Of a DNA stretch of 64,000 nt, positions 35,594 through 45,735 are shown in pieces. The notes under the pieces are model-generated. The model was not told the DNA's origin, searched no databases, and saw only the letters and a list, made by a program, of their open reading frames with translations. The DNA is taken from positions 62,001 to 126,000 of the forward strand of contig JASWJB010000030.1 of NCBI GenBank assembly GCA_032433595.1, given 5' to 3'. The stretch is from Conoideocrella luteorostrata (Eukaryota; Ascomycota; Sordariomycetes; Hypocreales; Clavicipitaceae). The position numbers and the translations under genes were made by a program. Positions within the stretch are counted from its first letter, which is position 1, and each line of letters begins with the position of its first letter.

Positions 35594-36661
35594 TTACCCT
35601 CGCACCAAATCGACCGTGGCGCAGTGGAAAGATCCACCGAGGCAGTTCACGTGCTGAAACGGCAGCATGATGGGCTCCATGCCAAACTCCTCCTTGAGCC
35701 AGTTTGCAAACTCGACATCGTTCTCCTCGACAAAGATTTGCTTCTCGTTCAGGCTCAGCGCATTGAGTACCAGCCACGGCGAACACATGTACATAGGCGG
35801 GCTCGGCGGTCCGCGTGGCTTGGGGGTAATGGGACAAGGGCGTAGATCCCAGTCTGCAAAGACGGCGAGTCTCCGGAGCTCTTGTTCCGTCACGCGTTCC
35901 GGGTTGAAGACGGCCAGACCTTGCCGCAGCGGAAGAACCGTCGTGTCAATATGCACGGCATGGTCGTCGGTAGTGCGCAGAACCTCGACCGAGTAGCCGT
36001 CTGGGACCTGGGCTCGTATATACTCGATGCCCCTCATGTTGGTGACGTGGCTCAGCTGCCCGACGAGCGTCTTGCCGAGCCTCACAAAGTCTGCCACATC
36101 AGACGCCGGCCGAGTGTTGTTGATGGACCAGCTTGGGCTACTGCCGTTAGAGGTGCCGCTGCCGCCTCGCGTGCCGTCAATGATGGACTGGTCGTAGATG
36201 GTGTCTTTGCCAAAAATGCTTGGGGCGCGACAGATGCGGGCTGTCCCGCCACCAGATGTCAACTCCCGCAGGATGCTCGAGTACCCTAGATCGACTTCAT
36301 GGCGGCGACATGCCCAGGCAAAAGGAGACTCGATCAGAGTGTTGCCCACCGTCATGAAGGTGTCACGAGGCATGGACCCGGTGTAGCCGCCAACTTTGAG
36401 CCAGTCCACCTCGTCGGGGCGGTAGACCTTGACCCCGTGCTGCTGCAGAACTGACGCAAAGTTATCCAGCTCCAGCTGTGCTTTGGCGACGATGTCGGCG
36501 GGGAATGGGTTGCCAGGTCTGAACTCGTCCACATGCTCGGCCGGCATGCACGCCTCGAACACTGCGCGAGGCTCAGAGGGGAAAGCTGAGTGCTCTGCTC
36601 TGCCGACAATGGCGGCCTTGAGCGGAGACCACTCGTTGTCTGCTGATATGAGGGAATCCAT
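35594..36661 (-). CDS. Glycine amidinotransferase-like enzyme
   Basis: Intronless, 355 residues. It carries the GATM-family landmarks in order: PLKAAIVGRAEH near the N-terminus, MPRDTFMTVGNTLIESP, the Asp of ASDVADFVRLGKTLVGQLSH, the His of DDHAVHIDTTVLPL and the nucleophilic Cys in LGGSFHCATVDL at the C-terminus. The Asp-His-Cys triad is therefore complete. Known for the family: transfer of an amidino group from arginine to an amine acceptor such as glycine, making a guanidino product and ornithine. Bacterial and fungal relatives also supply guanidino starters for natural products. There is no signal peptide; it is likely cytosolic or, in fungi, of uncertain location. The nearest genes are the ABC-C transporter and P450 to the left, about 2 kb away; no PKS or NRPS is adjacent. 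The substrate is unknown. Confidence 0.88.
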   Translation of the reverse strand: MDSLISADNEWSPLKAAIVGRAEHSAFPSEPRAVFEACMPAEHVDEFRPGNPFPADIVAKAQLELDNFASVLQQHGVKVYRPDEVDWLKVGGYTGSMPRDTFMTVGNTLIESPFAWACRRHEVDLGYSSILRELTSGGGTARICRAPSIFGKDTIYDQSIIDGTRGGSGTSNGSSPSWSINNTRPASDVADFVRLGKTLVGQLSHVTNMRGIEYIRAQVPDGYSVEVLRTTDDHAVHIDTTVLPLRQGLAVFNPERVTEQELRRLAVFADWDLRPCPITPKPRGPPSPPMYMCSPWLVLNALSLNEKQIFVEENDVEFANWLKEEFGMEPIMLPFQHVNCLGGSFHCATVDLVRG

Positions 36662-37147
36662 AGTTGCAGTAAAGCAGAAAGAAGAAAAGTACAGGCAGTA
36701 GTTTTTTTACACGGGCTAGCCGCAACACGACTGTTAAGTATCCAGTGAGCATGCTCTTGGGTGCTGTGCAAGTCCGTCATACCCACACAATGAGTACGTA
36801 GGCAAGCGTAGCTACAGGGCTGGCACGCGCCTGACTGATTCTTCGAGACATCGCGGCCCACCCCACGCACTCTGCCGCTGCCCTGAGCGTCTCGATTAAA
36901 TTGTCGATACCTTGGCTGGCAAGAGGGGTTGCGATGTTGGTGATCAGGGATCAGGGTGGGATTAAATTGTCCCGCACGTAGTTTGGTCCGGGACAGATCT
37001 TTGTCGCCGCCGATCTAAAGACACGGATACTACAGGACCAGGGGGAGGGGTGGCCACAGTAGGCTGGGCCTCCAGGCATACGGAACATTTCCGAGCCTGT
37101 TTTGGAGCATTCCACAACTCAAAGTCGTCTTCTCAATTAGCTACAAA

Positions 37148-37165
37148 GTACGGAGTACTCCGTAC
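37148..37165. repeat. Perfect 18-bp palindrome GTACGGAGTACTCCGTAC
   Basis: Self-complementary, intergenic, same family as 34348. Confidence 0.75.
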
Positions 37166-37488
37166 CATCTTCTTAATGAGCCACGGCATTTCTGCGGGTG
37201 CTTATCATCCCAGCCACAGATGAGCCAGGATGCGTCATATACCGAGCCTCCAAGAGTGTGACGGCAGATTAGGCAATATCAGCCAGTACTTCGCATGTAC
37301 GGCGTACATAATGTGCGCATTCTCAAACCAGCATCACGTTAGCAGCCAAGTGTCTCATCTCTTGGCTGCGGAGAAACCCAAGCAGGTGGTGTCGGTCATT
37401 CGAGATCCAGAGACGTGAAGGGTAGTTCTGATTATATGCAAATCTCATAGTATGGAGGAGAGGTCGACAGTTTTATACTGCACAGAGG

Positions 37489-37504
37489 TACTCCGTACGG
37501 AGTA
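37489..37504. repeat. Perfect 16-bp palindrome TACTCCGTACGGAGTA
   Basis: Self-complementary, intergenic, same core as 27669. Confidence 0.75.
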
Positions 37505-40197
37505 GGTTGCCCGCGGCGATCAGACATGCCCCCGGCTTGTATTGCAATTGAAGTAGATCTTGTTCCCCCACCTATACCCTTTCCACAAACAAAGGGATAA
37601 CAAAAGTCGACACATGTTCACAATGTGTAGAGATGTATGGAGTAATCCGCAAAGAGTACTTGCAGCCACAATGCTTTGTTTTGGGTGAATTGGAGATAGC
37701 TCGTGTTGAATTCGAAATGAAGCGCTTGAGACCCTCAGTTGGTCAAACAGTACCGATCCTACTCTCGCTCTGCGAACGTGGTAAAAGGTGATAAATAGCA
37801 TGTCGTAACTGGACACTCGGTGCAGTCGGCGGCTAACTGATAGCGCATATACGTATACGTATGTGTGCGCACCTTTGTGTTGCCACTTTTGCATGCCTTG
37901 TGCAGGACGCATCAATTGAACATCGACAGACCACAAAAACGCCCGCCATTCCAGCATCACACTCAATGCATCATATCAAGATGAACCTCTCCGACTATTT
38001 TATAAGGCATTTATGTATCTAACCAGAAGCCACAGCAGTTATTTTATTTGAGGGTCTAGTTCCGGTACCCGAGGCAGCATATACGAGGAATGCTGTTTAC
38101 GTGGTAGACGTTGGCAGCAAAGAAAGGCTCTGTGGCTATTGGTTATGTAACATTGACGCACATTTCTAAGGACATGGCTATCTAGTTGATGGGTAGGCCG
38201 CACGAATTTAACATGCGGATTTGGATCAGATATCAGAGACACGATTACTACATGTTTTATCGAGCCGTCGCTGCTGCCACTGACACCACTCGTTGCGTTC
38301 TGCAATTGCATTCGAACTTAGCCGCAGTGGTGACTAGCAGCAGGGCGCAGGCTCTAACATATGAAAAAATCTGTTTTCTGAAGGTAGGCCATCTTAACTA
38401 CGCCAAGTAGACCACTGCTGGTGTTTCTACGACCGAGCTCGGTAGCCGCTGCTACTCGTGTAATGTAAGCCGTCCAGAGACATCTAGAGGCACCATATTG
38501 GAGGTCGCAGATGACGTTCAGATGGCGCCGAGCTTCATGCAGCGTTGCGACGCCCGTGTTGCCGCAGATAGGGGACTAATTTGCCTTTTGGGCTGATTTA
38601 TTCCGTATTTTATTAGCAGTCACGCGAGGCGAGAAGATGCGGAGCGGCCGCCGTTACCGGGTGAGACACAGAATGCCACTGTGTCATGTAAAATGCTTCC
38701 TAATTGACTGACTAGAAGCCGAAGCTGTTGTAACTTCAAAAACATCTCAACATTGGCTGGGGATGCAACTGTCCGGGTGTTCTGGTTCGTACACGAATGC
38801 ATATGGACATGTATGACGCTGCAAAGAATTATACACTCTGGAGAACCCTACGGGGGACGAGCCGGACTCAACGGCATCGACAGAAAAATAGTGGTTTTCT
38901 AGAACATGACGACAATACGAGTTCGATCGGTCGAAGTTGCAGCGTTTTCGCGTATCTGACAGTTGCAATTCCGTTAGCATCCGGTGGCAACAGATGTCCA
39001 TGGCTTGCGCGAAGGGAAAGTGGAAAGGCAAGAAAGTTAGGAATTGTTGTTGAGAAGTTTCGTGATCGGGCCACTCGTACGAGTGTCATAAGCCGCGGTA
39101 TTTTCACAAGGGAAAATTCATCATAGTGGTCATAGGAAATGGAAGAGTAGAAATGGCTGCGACTAACCAGCTCTGTGAAAACACCCTTCGCCCTTCGCCA
39201 AAATTTCATTGGCGACGCAACGATCAGCACGCATCCTTAGGCGAGTGATGAAAATTAAGGAGAGAAACAAGGCAGTGGGAGAGTCTGTGGTGCTAGTTCA
39301 TCGCCTAGGGGACATCAAGTGAAGCTAGCCGGGCTAACCATGGCTCAGTCAGTCATCTCAGTCACTCTCTTTTTTTGCCGATTCCAGTGTTGAAATTGCT
39401 GTCAAATGCCCAAAGGCACATAACACAACAAGATAGGGTAGAGAGCGAAGCAGCATAGAGCCGGGCTGTTGCCGGTGGAGGGAGTCGCTAACGTAAAGGC
39501 TGCTCGAAACCATTGTTAATAAACAATAGACATCTAGAAGAGTTGAGTCTTTGTGTTATATTGCCGCTTTGCCGCTTGCCTTGCATAAAAGAGCATATTC
39601 CCTACCTAACTCATTAACCCCAAATTTCATGAGTGAGTTCTAAGCTCGTATATAGCTAGAGCGTACTAAGTATCTCCTAGCCCCGAAAGGCAAATAGTAG
39701 ATATGGCGAAAACTGTTTGTGTAACTTGGTTACACGAGAAGACACTATAGTACGGGCAGTGGTAGGAGATTCCTCCGCGTTATAGACAATTGTCATGCTT
39801 GGGATAGAGTTGTGTTGGATAATCGACGACACTGAGTCATTCTTAGAGTGATGTTGCAAAAGGAAGAGCAAGTGCCTGCACAGTATGCGATTTACGGAAT
39901 TGCTCCCAGTACCACCGCAATATTTTCGCAGTCACATGTCGTGTATATATAGCGGCAGGGCTGGTACATCAAGGGGGAGCGGCAAATTAATACTCCCGGT
40001 ATAGTTTTATAACCCTGTTACCCGCATATGCGAAGAAGGGCCAGCGCATATAGAGTATCTCCAGGATGTACCAGGGGTACTACAATAATCTATGTCACAA
40101 AAGATCTAGCTCTTTTGCCCAGCATTTATAACCATTTATATTCTTCGTGCCAATTTAGATCAAATGCTTTAAAATGCAGATATAATCACAAGTCTCG

Positions 40198-40322
40198 TCG
40201 TTTATCTAAGAAGAGGAAAACAAGTCCGGGCAAAAGCTCTGATATCGCCGTATAAATATCGTGTCCAAAGGTAACGCCACGATCTGCTCCGTGCTTCGTA
40301 TTGTGCTTGACGGAGGGATTCC
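40198..40322 (-). repeat. Partial solo LTR, family 1
   Basis: The minus strand from 40322 reads TGGAATCCCTCCGTCAAGCA, close to the copy at 645, but the terminal TGT is changed and the far end is unclear. It lies about 50 bases past the stop of the hexapeptide-repeat gene. Confidence 0.55.
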
Positions 40323-40369
40323 ACGTGTCTTATCAGCCATTATTGGGTGCAAGTGCATTTGTTTTTGAC

Positions 40370-42241
40370 TCACTTCCAGGCAAATACCTCTTGTACCCAC
40401 TGCCCTCTAGCTGGGGCCAACACGATAATGTAGATGCGGGAATTGTCATACAGATGCCCATTCATGTCCGGACCAGCAACCATTTGCACCCACGGCCGGT
40501 TTGCTCCTTCCTGCGGGTGCACACACGTCGACTTGATATTCTCGATTATCTCTGTCTTGTGATGTAACATGACAACCATCTGTGGTATAGTGGCAATCAT
40601 TGTACCAAGTAGTGCGTCCTCGTAGTCTGCGCTGAGAGCAGTTTTTAGGCCATGTCCAAGGGGAGGGGGTCCAATGGGGCTGTCATGAGGCGCAAAGCTT
40701 GGTTTCAGGACCGCTGCGTTGAACTTGCCAATTTCTTTCTGCTGGGTTCCGTTCCATATCTCATGATGAGGCATAGTAAGCGTCGTCTTGGACGATCCTT
40801 TGATGCCCTGGCCGATCTTCTCTAAAATGATTCTAGGAACTCCCTTCATAGCTGCTAAAGGCCGGATCATTATAGGGAACCGTTCTGCCGCCCATGTCAA
40901 CTCAAACAGCGTTATGGTCCCGTGCTTGCTGCAGCCGTATGTAATTGAAGTCAGCCGCTTGTCATATCCATTGAACTTGGATGTATCAAATAGACTTGTC
41001 TCAAGGTTCTTCAGCCGCACATCGTCAATGCCCTTCTCTTTCACGTCTGCTGGGACGAGAATCGAACGTTCTTGTGATCGAAAGAGGCTCAAAAAATCGT
41101 CCTTGTGAAACCAGTGCCGGATGAGTTTAGCTATTCCCTCTAGTCCAATATCAACAAGTGGTTGTGCCGAGACATTGACCTTGACAGTATCATACACGGC
41201 TAATGTTGCCAGATACTTTTTGTCCAGAAGGTCATCCGTGGGATTCAACAAGTAAGACCCAAGACCGGCCCAGTCGAAGAAATTTAGACCAGAGTTTGAT
41301 AGCTTTAATGGATGTTCGATGTCGGTTGTTGGGGCATGTTGCTGAGTTGCTTCCTCTCCTGGAACAGACGATGTATTGCCTTCTGTGGCAGACACTATTT
41401 CGTCTTTGGGGTTATCGCCACGTTCCACGGCATCTTTTGATAGATTGTCGTCTTTATTTCCTGTTTCCTCATCCATTTCCAGTTCATGGAGCAAGTCTAG
41501 AGCACTGTCTTGCCGGATCCGTGTCTTTCTTTCAAGCTCTGCGAGTCGTTTCTGCGCTTTGTCTCGGATTGTCTCATCTTCCAGGTATGGCATTAAAGCT
41601 CTTTGTAATGGTTCGGGTAGTCTCTTAAGCCCCACCACCAGCTCATCACTTTGACCAGTGCCTTGGGTTACATCATCTGCTCCGACAACGCACACTATCG
41701 AGTGTAAGAAGTCTAAAGCACTCTCTCGCCGAAGATGCATATCGCTTTGAAGCTGGCCAAAGCGTTCCCCAGCTCGTCTTCTGAACGTCTCATCATGTAG
41801 GTACAGAGTGAAAGCCTCCCGCAATGGCTTGCAGAGGTCATACACTCCGCTCAGGAGACTGGCTTCATTGCTCCCTGAAGAGAAACTATTTTCTTGCGCC
41901 TTGCCAACATAATGAACCATTGCCTCGCCATGAATCGTTGCCTCGCCATGAACCGTTGCTTGGCCATGGACCGTTGCCTGACCATGGACCGTTGCCTGAC
42001 CATGGACCGTTGCCTGACCATAAACCGTTGCTTGACCATAAACAGTAGCTTGCCCAGAGATGGTAAATTCATGTTGTGAATGTGGATCCTCCCGCTTTTC
42101 GGGGGGATCTAGTAAAGGCTTAACTGAAGATTTCAAAGGATTACTAGTCTGTGAAGTTTTAGTAGTCTTTCGTTCTTCTGACGGCTTCGCGTCACAATCA
42201 CATGGCAAGGCTTCACCGGCCATTGCCATTGGCTCCGCCAT
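40370..42241 (-). CDS. Unrecognised protein with tandem hexapeptide repeats (possible beta-helix)
   Basis: ATG at 42241 (MAEPMAMAGEALP), 623 residues, no intron seen inside. About residues 65-115 consist of eight or nine hexapeptides of the form QATVHG / QATVYG / EATIHG. The spacing A-x-V-x-G-x is that of left-handed beta-helix hexapeptides, as in bactofilin-like or acetyltransferase repeats. Two related helical units follow (LREAFTLYLHDETFRRRAGE and LQRALMPYLEDETIRDKAQK, each ending near SALDxLH). The remaining 350 residues (from about LNFFDWAGLGSYLLNP) are a globular region I cannot assign. There is no signal peptide or membrane segment. The stop is the TGA inside AA|GTGAGT, a perfect donor, and a family 1 LTR lies just beyond, so a last exon may be missing. 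Function unknown. By analogy, repeat-plus-helical fungal proteins often act in self-recognition, but nothing here proves it. Confidence 0.7.
   Translation of the reverse strand: MAEPMAMAGEALPCDCDAKPSEERKTTKTSQTSNPLKSSVKPLLDPPEKREDPHSQHEFTISGQATVYGQATVYGQATVHGQATVHGQATVHGQATVHGEATIHGEAMVHYVGKAQENSFSSGSNEASLLSGVYDLCKPLREAFTLYLHDETFRRRAGERFGQLQSDMHLRRESALDFLHSIVCVVGADDVTQGTGQSDELVVGLKRLPEPLQRALMPYLEDETIRDKAQKRLAELERKTRIRQDSALDLLHELEMDEETGNKDDNLSKDAVERGDNPKDEIVSATEGNTSSVPGEEATQQHAPTTDIEHPLKLSNSGLNFFDWAGLGSYLLNPTDDLLDKKYLATLAVYDTVKVNVSAQPLVDIGLEGIAKLIRHWFHKDDFLSLFRSQERSILVPADVKEKGIDDVRLKNLETSLFDTSKFNGYDKRLTSITYGCSKHGTITLFELTWAAERFPIMIRPLAAMKGVPRIILEKIGQGIKGSSKTTLTMPHHEIWNGTQQKEIGKFNAAVLKPSFAPHDSPIGPPPLGHGLKTALSADYEDALLGTMIATIPQMVVMLHHKTEIIENIKSTCVHPQEGANRPWVQMVAGPDMNGHLYDNSRIYIIVLAPARGQWVQEVFAWK
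41916..42060 (-). repeat. 18-bp coding tandem repeat (hexapeptide units)
   Basis: The unit GACCATGGACCGTTGCCT (plus strand) recurs about eight times, with the central three copies nearly identical and the outer ones more diverged. It encodes the QATVHG array, in frame throughout. Confidence 0.85.
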
Positions 42242-42524
42242 ACTGTTCACTTGTCAACGTTAACAGATAGCCAATTCCATCTAGTAGTAATATCTTTCAT
42301 TTACTAACAGCGATAGTTAAATATCCCGTGGGTAGAAATAGAACGATTCAATTCAATAGGCAACGGTTAAATATTCCGCGGGCAGAAATGGAACAATTCA
42401 ATTTAATAGATTACTTGTGTTACTGATAATAATGAAAGTGATGAAGATAATAACCTTGCTGAAGAACCCTGAAAGCCTCTTACATATAGCACCTCTCTTC
42501 CATCTATTGATGTCTTCTGCTTCC

Positions 42525-42690
42525 TTGCGCTGCCTCACTTTCCTTGCACTGCCTCACTACCCGAAGCACTGCCCACTATATAAGGCACTGCCCCACTATC
42601 TGCCTCACTGTCTGAGGCACCGCCCACTATCCGAGGCACTGCCTCACTATTTGAGGCACTGCCCACTATCCGAGGCCGCCTGTTCGCCAA
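42525..42690 (+). repeat. Minisatellite, GAGGCACTGCC(T)CACTAT units
   Basis: About seven imperfect units of 20-22 bases built on GGCACTGCCCACTATC, some inverted in part. Non-coding. Confidence 0.65.
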
Positions 42691-42909
42691 CACATTGCGA
42701 GCCCCAAAAGGACAACTAGCACAGGTGGAGCCTACAAGAGATGACGGCTAGGCGTAGATATTAGGCCATGAGAAGGCCAGCGGTGGAGACAAGGCGCACA
42801 TTTAAGTACGCGAGCACCTGAAGATAGCTTTCTTTTGTACAAGGACTTCAATATATTCAATCTTCGATTTATCTATGAAAAGGGTCTCTTAAATGTGAAA
42901 GAAAGCTAC

Positions 42910-43357
42910 TGTAGGTTGCACAGGGTCTTCTGGTATTGTTACGTGCTGGCTTTGTCTAGTGGGATGCTAGACTTGACACGAAGGTAGTCGATATTGGCGT
43001 ATAATGGAAAAGGTCATGAACATAAATGCACGTAAAATGAAACACACCGTAAGATCAAAATGTTGTAAGATAGTTGTTGAATTCATCTACTGACAGGTTG
43101 GATTCGTCTTGGTCACGTGAGTGATCCTCCCTGACCTCTGCTAGCTACGGCTGTCTTATTCGTAACAGGTATCGATATCACAAGAGTCTTGCACGAAGCA
43201 ATCGGTAAAGCAGAGTATTCAATTCATCTAGTGTCTGGTCTGTCTAAGAGGAGAAAGGAGAGAGAAGGAAAAGGTCCCCGAGCACGCTGCATAAAGAATC
43301 GCGCCAGGGTGACCATGTGACCGGGTACGTGGTCACCCTTGACGGGGGATTCCAACA
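42910..43357 (-). repeat. Family 1 solo LTR split by a nested LTR
   Basis: The left piece is 42910-42936 (TGTAGGTTGCACAGGG...) and the right piece 43168-43357 (ending GGGGGATTCCAACA). Outer flanks GCTAC and GCTAT are a five-base target duplication with one transition. The central GGTATCGATATC was interrupted at GGTAT. Confidence 0.8.
42937..43167 (+). repeat. Family 3 solo LTR nested in a family 1 LTR
   Basis: It starts TGTTACGTGCTGG and ends TTATTCGTAACA, and is flanked on both sides by GGTAT. It must be younger than the LTR it split. A related copy lies inverted near 43530-43760. Confidence 0.85.
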
Positions 43358-43529
43358 GCTATAGCAGTCAGAGTACCGGTTGCTAGTGTTACGTTGCGGA
43401 ATTACAATCTAATAATTGTATTGTTGTTGTTAGTTATATATTGTTTTTATTGTGTTCTAGCTACAGAAAAGGGGCTACAGGTCCCACTTGCGTGCATAAC
43501 GAATCTACCCACATAACAACGATTCTTAT

Positions 43530-43760
43530 CGTAACACTAGCAGAGGTCACTGAGGGTCGCTCATGTAACGGATTCAACGCATAAAAGAACGAATCTAACC
43601 TGTTAATAAATAAGTTTAATAACAATTATCTTATAACATCTGATCTTACTGTGTGTCTTATTTTACGCGCATTTGTGTTTATGACCTCTCCATTCTATGC
43701 TAACATCGCTTACCTTCGTGTCAAGTCTAGCATCCCACTAGACAAAGCCAGCACGTAACA
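43530..43760 (-). repeat. Family 3 LTR copy, inverted
   Basis: Reads on the minus strand from 43760 as TGTTACGTGCTGGCTTTGTC and is similar to 42937-43167 for at least 150 bases. The far border is unclear; a second TGTTACG occurs at 43387. Confidence 0.7.
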
Positions 43761-44589
43761 GAATTATTCTTAGTGTATAGAGACACAGCAGAAGAATTCG
43801 TTAGGTTGGCTTAAATATAGTGCTTGGAAGAGTGCTATAAAGGAAAGACAACGCTCTAGATGTCCGGAATAGCAAGAGGCTCGTGTGCACTAAAAAGAGG
43901 GGGGGGGGGGGGAATGTATTAAACATAAAGTTCTATGTCTAGCTTATGAAAATTGGGCAAAATGCCAGGCCCTTTTGCTACATGTGCAGTCAGTGTCTAT
44001 AAAACAACCAGCGAACAAGGAGACATTAGAAAAGTGGGCTAGAATTCTTAATAGAGCTGCGTGGTATGCTTTCAGGATGGAAAAAGGAGTTGAGGCAGAA
44101 GATTTATCACTCAAGGCCTAACATGCAAGAAAGAAGACATTTGATAAGGATCATCATAGCGTCTTGAATTCCTTAGCAACGGTGTGTCGGCTTCGGTTGA
44201 TTCCCAAGGGATAAATCTAGTTGTGGTTTATGTTGGCACATATTACAGGACGTCGTTTCTGAGCAATAGGTGATGTCACGTAGGATGATAGATCGTAGGT
44301 CGAAATCCCGTAGATGGTTTAATTGAACAAGTGATTCAAGTAAAGATCTGTGTTCAATACTGACTATATAGGATATCTAAAGAGTGTAATCTAGTGGTAA
44401 CTATATAGTCTTGTGATCTTCCATGTGTTCCCTTGGATCACTGGCTCACCACGAGGCCGTGATCCCATTGTGACCACGTGAGCTTCTTTCCGTTCCCTGG
44501 CCCGTGTGACTAAGGTATCCCCCAAGGCCGCTTCAACGGGCCGCCATATTGGCTGCTTCATGATTTCAAGGTCGTAACAGACGGTAGCA
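43761..44589. other. Non-coding stretch
   Basis: Contains a G homopolymer of about 14 bases near 43900 and degraded sequence. No gene recognised upstream that could be the missing front of the TPR pseudogene. Confidence 0.4.
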
Positions 44590-45735
44590 TCAGCGTATAG
44601 CCTAAGGGGCCTTTGGAATAAGGCAGAAGAGCTAGAGGTTCAAGTGATTGAGACGCGCAAGAAGAAGCTAGGAGAGGATCATCCTCACACGTTGACGAGC
44701 GTAGCCAACCTGGCCCTAACATTCTGGCAACAAGGCCGATGGAAGGCGGCGGAAGAGCTACAGGCACAAGTATTAGAGACAAGAACAAAGAAACTAGGGA
44801 ACGACCATCCTCATACGCTGTCGACTATGAGCAACTTAGCGACAACATTTGCGGCACAAGGTCGGTGGGAGGCGGCGGAGGAGCTAGAGGCGCAAGCATT
44901 AGAGATAACAAAGAAAACATTAGGGGAGTATCATCTCGCTACACTACCGAGTAGGTCTAACTTAGCATTAATAATCCTAGAGCAAGGTAGTTGGGAGCCA
45001 GCAGAGGGGCTGTTTATGCAACTAGTCAAGTTATCCAAGAAGAAGCTGGGGGAGGATCTTCCCTGTACGCTAGTCATTGAGTCTAACTTAGCCGCAATAT
45101 TTTGGAAGCAAGGCCGTTGCCAAGCATCGGAAGAGCTAAACATGCAAGTTATGGAGACTTGCAAGAAGAAGCTAGGAGATGATCGTCCTACGAGGCTAAA
45201 GGTTATATTCAACTTAGCGGCGACATTTTGGAGTCAAGGCCAGTGGGAGGCTGCGGAACAGCTATTCGTGCAAGAAATGGATATTCACAAGAAGAGATGG
45301 AGGGGGGATTATCCCGATACACTATTAATATGGTTAACTTGGCGTTCATATACGGGAAGCAAGGCTAGTGGAAGTTAGCAGAACAGCTGCAGGTGCAAGT
45401 AATAGAGACTCGCAAGAAAACACTAAGGGAGGACCATCCTAATACGCTTAAGAGTATAAAAAACTTAGCGTCGACTTATTGTGACCAAAGCCGATGGGAG
45501 GCAGCGGAACGGCTAGAGGTGCAAGTGATAAAGACTTATAAGAAGAAACTAGGGGAGGATTATCCCGATATGCTATTAAGCATGGCTAACTTAGTGTTAT
45601 ATACGGGAAGCAAGGCCCGTGGAAGTTAGCAGAACAGCCGCAGGTGCAAGTGATAGAGACTCGCAAGAAGACACAAGGGGGTGACCATCCTGATATGCTT
45701 AAGATTATGAACTTAGCGTGGACGTATTAGGAATC
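44590..45735 (+). pseudogene. Kinesin-light-chain-type TPR array, broken (NLR-like 3' end)
   Basis: Eight or nine 42-residue units of the form TRKKKLGEDHPHTL...NLALTFWQQGRWKAAEELQ run through three plus-strand frames. Breaks occur at about 45350 and 45610, each after the repeated phrase YTGSKA. Such arrays normally form the C-terminus of fungal NB-ARC or NACHT proteins or patatin-like fusions. No nucleotide-binding domain or start codon is present upstream. Units are similar in DNA as well as protein, so unequal exchange may have contributed to the breaks. Confidence 0.78.

Larger units (their letters stand above)
36662..40197. other. Long gene-poor region
   Basis: No gene recognised in about 3.5 kb. 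It holds palindromes at 37148-37165 and 37489-37504, and the 3' end of a family 2 LTR near 39386-39432 (GGCACATAACACAACA). Confidence 0.45.

Noticed and set aside
36352..36870. Open frame of 172 codons on the minus strand
   Set aside because: Overlaps the amidinotransferase in another frame; the amidinotransferase has the full set of family motifs.
41916..42060. CRISPR-like array
   Set aside because: The 18-bp units are directly adjacent with no spacers and encode hexapeptides in frame; it is a coding minisatellite in a eukaryote.
42525..42690. Possible coding sequence rich in Leu/Pro/His
   Set aside because: The frame is produced by the non-coding minisatellite and has no supported start or conserved domain.
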